From: Lithodes maja
Lineage: Eukaryota; Arthropoda; Malacostraca; Decapoda; Lithodidae
Length of the DNA: 64,000 nucleotides
Reading direction: 5' to 3'
NCBI GenBank assembly: GCA_037953745.1
Contig: JBAKBP010007103.1
Location: 1-64,000, forward strand
In this document: in pieces, positions 21,780 to 31,920 of the stretch
Layout of the letters: every line of letters starts with the position of its first letter
How positions within the stretch are numbered: the stretch's first letter is position 1
The notes under the pieces: model-generated
Databases searched by the model: none
What the model was told of the DNA's origin: nothing
Seen by the model: only the letters and a program-made list of their open reading frames with translations
Translations under genes and position numbers: made by a program

Positions 21780-23031
21780 AGTGAGAGTGAGAACGGAGAA
21801 ATGGATAGGCGACGAGCAGGGAAGTTTTAGGAAGGGAAGAGGATGTGTAGATCAGATTTTTACCCTGAATTGTGTTGTGGAGAAGTATCTGGAGAAGAAA
21901 CAAAAGGTGTATGTTGCCTTTATGGACTTGGAGAAGGCCTATGACAGAGTGGATAGAGAAGGTTTGTGGAAAGTACTTAGAATATACGGAGTAGAGGGCA
22001 AGTTGCTGAAAGCAGTGAAGAGCATGTATGAGGGTGCAAAGGCGGCAGTACGTGTGGAGAGTAAGCAGAGCGAGTTCTTTGACCTGAATGTTGGTTTGAA
22101 ACAGGGGTGTGTGATGTCCCTGTGCTTGTTTACTGTATATATGGATAGAGTCATGAAAGAAATACTATCAAGAGCAGTGGATGTTGGTGTATCACTGAAA
22201 AGGGAGGGAATTGAGTGGAAGCTACCTATACTGCTGTTTACGGATGATACAGTTATGATGAGTGATAATGAATGGGAGTTGCAGGGTCTGGTAAATGAGT
22301 TTGGAACAGTGTGCGAAAAACGGAATTTGAAGGTAAATGCGGGGAAGAGCAAGGTTATGGTCTTCGAAAGGGGTGAAGTCACAGAGTGTGAGGTGAAGCT
22401 GAACAGTCAGGCTATGGAGATCGTCAACTCTTTTAAGTATCTGGGCAGTGTGTTGAGTAAAAATGGGACTATGAATGAAGAAGTGCGGGAGAGGGTACAA
22501 CAGGGGAAGAGGGTTGTAGGAACGCAAAAAGCAGTAACAAGAAATAGGGTGGTCAGTATGGAAGTGAAGAAGTCCTTGCATGACAGTGTGGTAATCCCGA
22601 CACTGACTTATGGAAGCGAAGCATGGACGTTGGTTGAGAGACTCAGACCAAGAGTGAGAGCAGTGGAAATGAATTACTTAAGGAGTGTGTGCAGAGTTAC
22701 ATGGAGGGATAGACAGACTAATGAGGAAGTAAGAAGGAGGTGTGGTGCGGAGGTAGATGTGCTGGAAAGTGTGAAAAGGAACAACTTGAGAATGTTCGGC
22801 CATATGGAACGTATAGAAAGCGAGAGAATGACTAAGAGGGTGTACGAGAGCGAGGTGGAGGGACAGAGAGGGAGAAGTAGACCGAATGAGAGGTGGAAGG
22901 ATGGAGTGAGGAAGTACATGAACGAAGGCGGTGCTGGTTGGGGGGAGGGGCGTCAACTGACTGGGGACAGAGGTGCATGGGGGCGGTTCGTTCTTGGCCA
23001 CCCCTTCGGGGATCACGGCGTCAGGCAATAG
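21780..23031 (+). pseudogene. RTE reverse transcriptase, C-terminal two thirds
   Basis: It is in frame with the preceding CR1 RT, producing one open frame from 21601 to 23031 (476 codons). It covers SFRKGRGCVDQIFTLNCVVE, AFMDLEKAYDRVDREGLWKV, LKQGCVMSLCLFTVYMDRVM, the catalytic box LLFTDDTVMM (FTDD in place of FADD, both Asp kept), FKYLGSVLSKNG, then the Cys/His-poor C-terminal region MFGHMERIESERMTKRVYES. Endonuclease and the first RT blocks are missing because of 5' truncation. Confidence 0.85.
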
Positions 23032-23041
23032 ATAGATAGAT
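21780..23041 (+). mobile_element. 5'-truncated RTE-clade LINE nested in CR1
   Basis: An insert flanked by the duplication AGTTTAACATTGA (21767-21779) and AGTTTAACATAGA (23042-23054), one mismatch. The 3' end is (GATA)n (about 23028-23041), the same tail type as the full RTE at 51165-54837. The two RTEs share motifs but clearly differ in sequence, so they are different subfamilies. The uninterrupted CR1 relative confirms that nothing else belongs at this site. Confidence 0.88.
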
Positions 23042-23741
23042 AGTTTAACATAGACAAATGCAAGGTATTAAAGATAGGGAAGATGCATACAAATGTTAAA
23101 TATATACTAGCTAATATGGAATTAGAAAACTCGAATTGTGAGAAAGATCTAGGTGTGTTTGTTATCAATGATTTGAAGCCTAGAAAACAGTGTATAAGCG
23201 TTCGAAACAAGGCAAACAGGATTCTCGGGTTCATCTCTAGGAGTGTGAGTAACAGAACTGCTGATGTTTTCTTAAAACTTTACTTGTCATTAGTGAGACC
23301 CCATATGGATTATGCTGTTCAACTTTAGTGTCCTTATTACAGAATGGACATAGATTCATTGGAGAGAGTACAACGTAGAATGACAAAAATGATCCATAAT
23401 ATTAGAAATCTTCCGTATAAAGAAAGGTTGAAGAAATTAGGCTTACATTCGTTAGAGAGACGCAGAGTTAGAGGGGACATGATAGAGGTATTCAAGTGGG
23501 TTAGTGGGATTAATAAAGGGGACATTAAAAATGTACTAAAGCTCAGTGATAGCGAAAGAACTCGTACAAATGGTTTCAAATTAGATAAATTTCGTTTCAA
23601 GAAAGATATAGGCAAATATTGGTTTGGTAACAGAGTTGTAGATAGGTGGAATAGGCTACCAAGTGCTATAGTGGGATCAAGAACGATAGGGAGCTTTAAG
23701 ATACAATTAGATAGGCATATGGAAGAGATGGGTTGGGTGTG
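23042..23741 (+). pseudogene. CR1 ORF2, C-terminal part (copy 1, part 2)
   Basis: Continues the CR1 frame after the RTE: KCKVLKIGKMHTNVKYILAN, ENSNCEKDLGVFV, NKANRILGFISRS, SLVRPHMDYAVQL, then TAG at 23326-23328 where the relative has Trp (QFWCPYY). It continues LERVQRRMTKMIHNIRNLPY, RRRVRGDMIEVFKWVSGI and ends ...RHMEEMGWV. Apart from the nonsense codon the frame is open. Confidence 0.85.
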
Positions 23742-23939
23742 AGGGTGATCTGTCAGGTGTGGCCCAGGTGTGGGGATCTGCAGATCCCCGTTTTTCTGAC
23801 CTCTGACCGTTTCGGTGAGGTAAGTCCTAATGGTGTTTTAAGCTGAGCTTATAATTAGGGTTGGGTGTGACAGGGATCTGCCTTGTGTAGGCCAATCGGC
23901 TTTCTACAGACTCCCATTTTCTTATGTTCTTATGTTCTT
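23742..23939 (+). other. CR1 3' UTR with palindrome and octamer tail
   Basis: A perfect 18-bp palindrome GGGGATCTGCAGATCCCC lies at 23772-23789, and the UTR ends with TTCTTATG repeats. In CR1-type elements the 3' UTR end is what RT recognises. The relative at 31921-35168 keeps the tail but has a different, shorter stem at the palindrome. Confidence 0.7.
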
Positions 23940-24027
23940 TTGTTTAGTATACTTTGTACTCCTTTGAGTACATTATTTCCTATGCTGATATTAATGTTTT
24001 GCGTATACTGCTTATTTCCTGCAAATA

Positions 24028-24765
24028 TTATATAATGAGTATTAAGTGATTAAGGGATAATCTATTTGCTAAGAGCCAAGTAGAAATATTTTTTAGTTCA
24101 ATGTTGATAGTACGTTCTAGAGTTACTAAATCTGAATCGGAGTGAAAAACATTGGTGTCGTCTGCACACAAAATAAACTTTAAGACTCTGGATGAATTAA
24201 CAAAGTCATTTATATATATTATATATATATAAGGGGAGGTGTGGTGGAGTGGTCTTGCCACTGGCCTGGTAATCCAAAGGTCCCGGGTTCAAATCCCGAT
24301 GTATCAATGGGAAGATATTATTGGGATGGAATTTGAGCTGTCCCTAGTATCAGTGCATTACCACAAGCCCACCGAAACGTCAATCAAATACCCTCATTGT
24401 TCCCTGATTAAATAGCAGTGTATGAATATTCCCATATTCAAAATATGCTATAGGGGTGCAATGCCTGGTGAGTTATCTGCTCAACAGGTGGCGTTGTGTG
24501 TGTGTAAGTGTGAGAGTCCGAGTGTAGGGGGTGAGACAGTGAAGCACGGGAACGAGATGGCTTCAGAGATGGGGTCGTTTCGGTCCGTGAGTGAGCACCA
24601 TGCCTCATGTGAAGGCAAGATGGCAGGTGCTCGTTGTACTCTACGTGCTTCACATGTCTCACTCCCTAGACTGGAACAAGACCTCACGGGCTTCACTGTT
24701 CATTGTAAAACGGTGAATGTTAAGGCTCTCAGCCTATGCCCGAGAGGAAGTAAGTTGGAATATAG

Positions 24766-24796
<31 letters not shown>

Positions 24797-25990
24797 TAAG
24801 AAAGAGTAATGGCCCCAAAGTTGATCCCTGTGGTACACCAGTGGATATAAATTAATTACAGGATCTGGCTCCGTTAATATCAGTGAACTGTTGTCTCTCA
24901 GATAAATAGCTACAAAACCAGGACAATTCTCTATCTCTTATCCCATAATGTTGCAATTCACATATCCAGATGTCATGATTGATAGTGTCAAATGCCTTCC
25001 CCAGATCCTAAAAAACACCCATTGTAAATTTCCCTTAGTCAAGATTTAACATAATATTATTCAATAAATGTATAATTGCAATTTGTGGGGAACATTTTTG
25101 TCTAAAGAAAAACCTTCTCTATTATTTTATTTATCGTTGACAGTATTGAAATAGGGCGGTAATTTGAAATTGAAGTTTATCACCACCTTTGTGTATTGGT
25201 ATGAGTTTAGCTATTTTCAAGTTATTTGGAAATGTTCCACTACGAACATAAAAAATAAAAATTATGATATTGCGCGGACCAGAACAGGAATTGCTTGCTT
25301 TATAAACTTAATATGTATCTCGTCATGCCCAGGGCTAGATTCCTTCACATTATTAACTATATGACCTACCTCCTTTGGTGTTGTTGGGGATACATGGAAT
25401 TTAGGGTGACTAACATTAAGGTATTGCATTGGTGAAACATTACAAGCAGGTAAACTGCGTTCTAATTTTTCACCGACTGTAGAAAAGTAGGTATTAATGT
25501 AATTGCATCTCTCATAAGGGTCAAATTCCAGCTGATCTGCAATAATTAATGTATCAATGTTAGTTGTTTTATTATGTGAGTTCTGCATCAACTCATTAAC
25601 AACTCACCATACCGCTCTACTGTTACCAAGGGCTGATTCCAATTTGGCTTTGTAGTAGTTCTGTTGTGCATTATTTAGTTTATTGTTAACCATATTCCTG
25701 TACTGTCTATATTGTTCTTCATAGGTTATAGGTTTCGTTGTGAATTTCTTATACAGCTTAAGTCTGCTTTTGATAAGCATAGTTAGTTCTTCTGATACCC
25801 AAGGTTTATGTATTGTTTTTCGCTGGGATTCGAGAGTTATCAAAGAAAGATGCTTCTCAATAGCTTGTGTGATACATTCCACAAAAACATGAATAACTCC
25901 TATTAACATCATCGTCAAGTTGATTACGACAAAATAATTCTTCCAGAGTGGCACACAGGTCGGTTGAGTTCAGTTTTTATAATCTCTGTA
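24028..25990 (-). pseudogene. ORF2 fragments of decayed LINE
   Basis: From the 5' side: a region after the endonuclease (KPWVSEELTMLIKSRLKLYK, about 25840-25760), YRQYRNMVNNKLNNAQQNYY, then EVGHIVNNVKESSPGHDEI (the SPG block, about 25370-25320), a degraded stretch 25260-24840, VPQGSTLGPLL near 24820, the SINE, then YINDFVNSSRVLKFILCADD (catalytic box, Ala-Asp-Asp preceded by Cys) and LANRLSLN. Multiple stops and frameshifts are present. Confidence 0.7.
24233..24792 (+). mobile_element. SINE-A copy 1 (tRNA-derived)
   Basis: The tRNA-like head GGGGAGGTGTGGTGGAGTGG... has an A-box-like TGGTGGAGTGG and B box GGTTCAAATCC (24287-24297). A body of about 450 bp and an A-rich tail (24767-24792) follow. 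It is inserted into a LINE RT at an AT repeat; the likely duplication is ATATATAA on both sides. Copies 2 and 3 are at 26596 and 35654. Confidence 0.85.
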
Positions 25991-26103
25991 AGATGAAAAA
26001 AAGGTAATACAGAGGCATGAGTTAAATTGAACGTAAAATAAAACTAAGTAATGTAATAATACAAAACACATGAACAAAAACAGACCGAGTCCCAGTCCAT
26101 AGT

Positions 26104-26580
26104 TTACTTGTTCTTATTGTTTTGTTTGCTCCTTAAGTCACGTCCCTCCCGGTATTCCCCAACATCATTGTCGTCCACAGTGTTGCCAATAGCGGGCGAA
26201 GTGGTAGAAACAGGGGTAGGGACAACAGGTGTAGAATGTACGGCAGAAGCGGCAGGGGCAGGGGGGTGCCCATCAGTGACCGCAGGTGCTGAGTCAGGTG
26301 GCCCTCCACTAATATTTACAGATGCAGCATCCGGGGTGAGGGCAGATGTCCGCAGGTACAAGGTTGACAGCAGCAGGACCAGGGGCGGAAACAGAGGGGG
26401 GGCCACCAATGCCAGGTCGATGCCTATAGTACCCATCCTTTCCTGTATGATAAGTTTGGTGTAGCTGAAATATGCAATCTTTCCTTCACTACGAGCTTTT
26501 TTCATTTCAGGCAACTGCCCCCTGCGTGCCTGCACTGAAGCTTCACATAAATCTTCATTCAGGTTAATATTAGTATCCTT
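26104..26580 (-). pseudogene. ORF1 C-terminus of decayed LINE
   Basis: The block LPEMKKARSEGKIAYFSYTK, followed by LIIQERM, matches the conserved end of ORF1 in CR1/L2-like LINEs that carry a nucleic-acid-binding ORF1. A Pro/Thr/Ala-rich tail of about 110 residues ends at 26104. The N-terminal part is cut by the SINE at 26596. Assignment is by motif memory only. Confidence 0.5.
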
Positions 26581-26595
26581 TAATTAAGCAACTTA

Positions 26596-27092
26596 GGGGA
26601 GGTGTTGCAGAGTGGTCTTGCCACTGGACTGGTAATCGAATGGACCCGGGTTCGAATCCCAATATGTCAATGGGAAGATATTATTGGGATGGAATTTGTG
26701 CTGTAGCTAGTTTCAGTGCATTACCACAGCACACCGAAATGCCAAAACAAAATACCCTCATTGTTCCCTGATTAAATAGCATTGTATGAATATTCCCATG
26801 TTCAAAAATATGCTACAGGGGGGCAATGCCTAGTGAGTTAATTGCTCAATAGGTGGCGTTTTTAGAGTGAGGGTCCGAGCCTGGGGAGTGAGACTGTGAA
26901 GCGCAGAGGCGAAGCAGCTTCAGAGATGGAGTTGGGTTCGAGCCGTGAATAGGTGCTTCGCGAGTATCACTCCCTAGACTGGAACAAGACCTCACGGGCC
27001 TCACCGTGTTCAGCGGTAGGGTAGAGTGTGCAGGCTATCAGCCTATGCCCGAGAGGGTACTAGTAGTTGGAATATAGAAAGAAAAAAAAATA
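26596..27092 (+). mobile_element. SINE-A copy 2 (tRNA-derived)
   Basis: It has the same head (GGGGAGGTGTTGCAGAGTGG), B box GGGTTCGAATCCC, body and A-rich tail as copy 1. A 7-bp duplication CAACTTA lies at 26589-26595 and 27093-27099. The head-body junction is shared by both copies (TCAATGGGAAGATATTATTG), so the family is real and not a decayed tRNA gene. Confidence 0.88.
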
Positions 27093-28944
27093 CAACTTAC
27101 GTTCCTTACGTAACTGTTACGAATAGAGGAAACTATAAATACATAGTATAGTGCATGCATGAATGACGTAGATAATTATCAAAATATAAATTATAGCAAT
27201 ATGTGCAAAAAGACAGCTAGTACTCTCAAGATACAAAATACACTACAAAAAACATATATATAAATGTATATGTATTTAAAATATGCTTCAACATTTGATG
27301 AGAAACAGAAGGAGAGGTTGACCAAAGTGTTGTGTTGTGTGAGTGTGTGTGTGTATGTGAGTGATGAACATATTATTGAGGCCTCGGTTGGCTGCGTGTG
27401 TGTGTGCGTGTGTATAATATGAAAGAAGTGATTAGCCTTTATTGGTTGTGTGTGTCTTATGTAATTGTGTTAAATAATGATGGATGTAGACATTAAACCG
27501 CTATCACACAAGAGTTATATTTTTCCTCACCTCGTATCTTGTACACACTTAAATATGATTGCCTAATATTGTTGTGACACATACTAATCTACCGTGATAC
27601 CGATGCCGAAGTATCTGCATGTTGCCAGAATTAAGTTGCAAATCAGAAAAGGACAATCAATGCTCTCTTGTAATATCCCCTTGACGTACTTCTATTAAAC
27701 TGCATAAAGTACACAAACTAGGAATAATACGATGTGTAGCTGCTAAGAAACATTTATTATGGGAGGGATGTCAATATGTATGTTTTCTCCGCTATTGTTC
27801 AAATAGTGCACTAACGTTCTGTCAAACAATACCTAGGACATGCATAAAGTCGCGCTTCATGTAAAAAAGGGTTCAAAATTACTGAATTTTGTATACGATG
27901 TTATGTTGCTTATGCAGCATTTTTAAAACAAACTTTGTACATGCTAACTACGAAAACTACCTCTATTAATCCTTTGGCTTTCAGAAACTTGTCGAAATTG
28001 AGAAAAATAGTACAGCGAGAGCCAGAATAGAATGTCTACGATCATATTGCTTAGTATTGTTGATACTGAGACATTCAACACACAGTGACTGAATCAGGTG
28101 GCCACTTAACTGCCACGGTATTGCCGTTGTGCTTACATAGAATGGGTAGAGTCAAACTTCGACATTCCTTCCCTCCTATGCCAAGTGGATATTTAAACTA
28201 CTGACAATTGGAATATGTTTGCAATTTCATAATTCTGCAGACGTTTAAGCTTCCAATAAAATAATATCTGACTACGTCCAGAGCATAGACACACATGAAT
28301 AATGGACTTTGACTGTTTATACATGTTTACATTTATTGTTTTCACTCTGCTCTGGGCATGATTGTATACTCATTGTTCCTTTCAAGCTAAGGCTTTACCA
28401 ATGTCACAGGTAAGTGTATATGTTGTACTTGTACTGTTGTTGTACACACATATCCATACATTTGTTTTAAATGTTGGGGTGAGTTAGGAAGTCGGAGCAT
28501 TGATCTCTGGCCAGAGAACGTGTTTGAGTGCGAGTGGCAGTCTTAAGTGTCTACATGAGTGTGCCTCAGAGAACTAAGAATATGAGCCCGCATTTATCAT
28601 GGTGGGTGAGTGTTTTATGCCTGAAGGGGAGGTGTGCGTCTTATTTGTGAAGTTATACTCAACTTAGACGTGCTTAATTAGTATGTTTGGTTAAACAATA
28701 ATGTCATCATATAATATTTTTCAGTTGACACCTAGTTTCACTATATTTATAATGGTATTATGAACATATATGCAATTTCGAAAGTAATGTCATACTCTAT
28801 AAGGATTACTGTAATGAGTGTGGACCTTATTGATACCAAGAGATCGTCTAATCTTAGTTAAATTATCATGAAAATATAGCTATTTGTCTATTGTTGTATA
28901 TACAAAATTTCACTCAAGCACACACGTATATACACGATGTAACT

Positions 28945-28978
<34 letters not shown>

Positions 28979-29245
28979 TAAAGAGATTTACATACCTTTA
29001 CCTGAATACACATGACTACACTGACCATACTAGGCAGTCCAAACTTATTGTAAGTGGAAGGTAAGAATAGCTAAGCAGAGGGCTCTCTTCCTACCCATCA
29101 CTTCCTCTGACCTTGAGTCGGCATGAAATTTAGTTAGGGAAACAAGGCCCCGCAGCAGAATGAAAACATTTATACCGAGAATCTCATAGCTACGAAGAAA
29201 GTTGAAACATTTTGTATACTACTGATGTTAACCTATTATTTTGTT
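27093..29245. other. Noncoding spacer with microsatellites
   Basis: No gene or recognisable element seen. It includes GT-rich simple repeat (about 27330-27415) and a (GA)n run (about 28950-28979). The rest is AT-rich unique-looking sequence with stops in all frames. Confidence 0.6.
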
Positions 29246-29645
29246 TTTTTGTTTTACCTAAATGTCTTCAACCTCCTCGAATTGGATATCTAGACTCCTT
29301 GTTAATGTATCAATTGTATTATATTGTACCACTTTCTCTAGCAGTTTGTTCCACTTGTTCACCACACTGTAGGTGAAGAAGTAATCAACGTTTTTCACTT
29401 TAGATAATTTACTCTTAGAAATGTTTCCATCATATTTCCTAATGTTGATGATACAATAATTTGTTTATAATTACTTGCTTGGGCTGTATTATCTTTTGTT
29501 TTTTATTTTGTGTAATATTTGCAGTTTTCCAATTACTAGGTACGGATTCCTGCTGGAGTGAACAGTGAAATATGCAAGTCAAGGACTGAGCTTTTTCTTC
29601 GTTCACGTTTTTCAAAATTCTAGGTGAATATTATCAAGACCGGAA
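29246..29645 (-). pseudogene. CR1-like RT remnant with large internal deletion
   Basis: On the minus strand 29640-29490 reads LDNIHLRILKNVNEEKAQSL and VPSNWKTANITQNKK, the block before the first RT palm motif in CR1 elements. It then jumps to a C-terminal-like segment at about 29400-29250 (VDYFFTYSVVNKWNKLLEKV, close to the CR1 FFxxRVVxxWNxLP block). Everything between is missing. The pieces are short and out of frame with one another. Confidence 0.55.
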
Positions 29646-29745
29646 GTTTTTATTTAAATTTGAATAATTTAACATGCATAACACTTCACATTTGCTTATA
29701 GTAACATTTCTATTTCGTGTGCTGTTACATGTTTATATATACCGG

Positions 29746-29748
<3 letters not shown>

Positions 29749-29806
<58 letters not shown>
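29749..29806. repeat. (TA)n microsatellite
   Basis: About 29 uninterrupted TA units. Confidence 0.95.
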
Positions 29807-29808
<2 letters not shown>

Positions 29809-30445
29809 AAAGGGATGTACAGAGTTGCAACAAACATTATCTGTATTTACCAAACATTTCAACATATATACTGTACTTATGTCTTCTTCAGTGGATCTAA
29901 AATCAAAAAATAATACTAACATCACAACAGATTCTTAGAACAATAGGTTTATCAAATTATAATTAAATTAAACTTGAAGAAAATGATCTAAGGCGTTAAG
30001 CATTTATTGCAGAAAGTGTAAGTGAACATTGGATTGACAATTATTTTAGGAAGGTTTGTCTTTTTTAAATATGATGGCCTAGTATTCATATTATTATTAA
30101 TATGTGTTAATTATAGTAAAACCGTGGTGGTTAAGTGGATCGAAATCAAGAGCAGCTAATAAAAAATAGTCCTAGAGCAATAAGCTCAACAAAACCGAAT
30201 GTAGTTACCGAAGTGAATTGCGGGAGCAAGGACAACCTTAAAACTTATGTGGAACTTCTAAAATATAGTTGAAGACAATTCTTCAATGGGTTGAACATTA
30301 ACTTTAATATATTTTAAGGGATTGCAGACTGACAATTATTTAGCGAAGGTTTGTCTTTATGTATATGGAGGGACTCTAGTAATCTTTGATTCTTATTACT
30401 GCATGTATCAAGTATAGTAAAATCGCGGGGGTTAGGTAAAATTCT
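29807..30445. repeat. Diverged ~300-bp direct repeat, 3' region of Penelope-like element
   Basis: GACAATTATTTTAGGAAGG...GGTTTGTCTTT followed by TATAGTAAAACCGTGGTGG at 30034-30136 recurs at 30329-30433 (GACAATTATTTAGCGAAGG, TATAGTAAAATCGCGGGGG). The rest of the units is more diverged. Being directly downstream of the Penelope-like coding remnant on the minus strand, this could be its duplicated terminal region, which is common in that class. Confidence 0.5.
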
Positions 30446-31549
30446 GCAACCGTAACAATAACTCTTACTGCTGAGTGAGGAGGCGTACTGACTGGAAAAC
30501 CAGTTCTGTTCGACTGACCCACATGTCCGTCGATCCTTGACTTGAAAGCACTAAAATTGCTTTCAATATATCCTGTGTGGTAACTAGGGCACTGGAAATT
30601 TTAAACAATCGACGAACTCACGGCAGCCGACAGACGGTGTTTAAATAAAACAGGGAAAGCAAAATTGGATGTTGAAGTAATGTGTGTGGTTCCTTGGCAC
30701 AAACATTTAGCCTTTCTAAGTATGGAAATAAATAATCTATAATATACCTTGGATAATCTCAAGTCTAAACATGGTAATTTATCATTATCTTAATTTTCAA
30801 TAGTAAATTTAATATTGTTATGTTGTGAATTGAGGTAATTTAATGTATTCCTTTTACTCCCAACACCTAACATCTCCTAATGAAATTAATGAAAGTATGT
30901 GATCCTACCGAGATTCAAACCTGGGTTACCACATACCAATCTTAAACACTTTAACCATTACACCATCAAGACATGACCACGATTGATATCCATTTATCAA
31001 ATACTGGATATTAATCTAATCATGTACTGTACCCAACTGAACTATGAATAACCTATTGCTTAGGCGAAAATAAATAATAGTTCATGGGGCACAGATCACA
31101 TAGACAGACCTCGCTACGAAATAATCTTGAACCTATTGATAATTTAATGTATTTATTTCAATCCCAACACCAAACACTTCCCAATTAAATTAATGAAAAC
31201 ATGCGATGCTACTGTGATACGAACCCGGGTTACCACATACAAATCATAAACACTCTAACCATTACACCATCAAGACAGTTATAAGTACAGCACATGACAA
31301 CGATTGATATCCATATTCGAATAATGGATATTAATATAATCATGTACTGTACCTAACTGCACTATGAATTGCAATTGGCAACAAGTAGGGTGTCGTCCAC
31401 GTACCTACGATAGAGTATGGGTTTTAAAGAAGGTGGGAGACTGATTATATAAAGACCTATTCTCCCAGTGACAGAGGAAAATATTTTCAAAAAGGTGCCA
31501 AGTGGTACTTCCATCGCAACACCTTCGATTTGTTTAATTATTGAATGAT
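30446..31549 (-). mobile_element. Penelope-like element remnant (RT and GIY-YIG region)
   Basis: On the minus strand 31545-31378 reads IIKQIEGVAMEVPLG and KPILYRRYVDDTLLVA, matching the Penelope-type GVAMGSPLGP and RYVDDT blocks. An insertion of two tRNA-like repeats (30838-31374) follows, then YLNSQHNNIKFTIEN and NDKLPCLDLRLSK (30840-30750), the segment after the RT active site in this class. Further on, 30575-30455 reads YHTGYIESNFSAFKSRIDGH then VGQSNRTGF and PPHSAVR, resembling the GIY-YIG endonuclease that follows RT in Penelope elements. The frame is broken in places. Confidence 0.65.
30838..31374 (-). repeat. Two tandem tRNA-like repeat units inside the Penelope-like remnant
   Basis: Unit 1 is at about 30838-31053 and unit 2 at about 31138-31372. 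Each has, on the minus strand, TGATGGTGTAATGGTTA (A-box-like) and a B box (GGTTTGAATCTC in unit 1, GGGTTCGTATCAC in unit 2), within shared flanks such as ATCATGTACTGTACC. They look like SINE-type units duplicated side by side. Unit 2 has an extra 15 bp near 31277. Confidence 0.7.
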
Positions 31550-31920
31550 CAAAAACACAAATAACAATATTTTACACAAGCAGATCAAAGTTTTGAAAAG
31601 CAACACAATATATATATCGCTCCATTCCTACCCAAAATATATTATTAAACAATAAAAGACAAACATTTGAGTGAGTGCAGTTGATAAAAGAGAAACCCCG
31701 AGCCAAATCTCTTTACCTTGTGTGATTTACGGCTTCGATTCCATTTTCGCGTTTGCCAATATTTCACTTTCACCTTGTGTTTCTCTAGCATACACAAATG
31801 TATATATAGTAATCTATTGTATTGCCTATGTATAAGAAGGAAACAGAAGGCAGGATGCTATTAATTTATTTATTTTTATTTTTATTTTTTTGGGGGGATG
31901 GTATAGAAAATGTAATGTGT
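31550..31920. other. Noncoding spacer
   Basis: No gene seen. It ends in a T-rich simple stretch (31862-31892) just before the CR1 3' tail. Confidence 0.6.

Larger units (their letters stand above)
18130..23939 (+). mobile_element. CR1-clade LINE, near full length, copy 1
   Basis: Contains ORF1 (18352-19400), ORF2 (19397-23741, interrupted) and a 3' UTR ending in the octamer repeat TTCTTATG (23912-23935). Such 3' octamers, with no poly(A), are a CR1 hallmark. ORF2 is closely similar to the copy at 31921-35168, which lets damage be read by comparison: two Trp codons changed to TAG (near 21551 and 23327), a TTAATTA-type expansion at 21432-21500, and a nested RTE (21780-23041). The 5' end is uncertain; 18130 is a working border just before the possible leader and ORF1. 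Confidence 0.8.
24028..26594 (-). mobile_element. Decayed LINE (CR1/L2/Daphne-like), endonuclease missing
   Basis: On the minus strand an ORF1 remnant (26580-26104) is followed by ORF2 pieces (25990-24028) that begin after the endonuclease. The endonuclease is absent, so either a deletion occurred near 25990-26100 or two elements abut. A SINE (24233-24792) is inserted between the FLIYI and NDF codons of RT. Another SINE begins at 26596. Confidence 0.65.

Noticed and set aside
24240..24305. Possible tRNA gene
   Set aside because: Only the promoter boxes are kept, no clean cloverleaf, and the same head plus body recurs at 26596, so it is a SINE head.
29674..29938. Frames with YIYIYI repeats
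   Set aside because: Translation of the (TA)n microsatellite.
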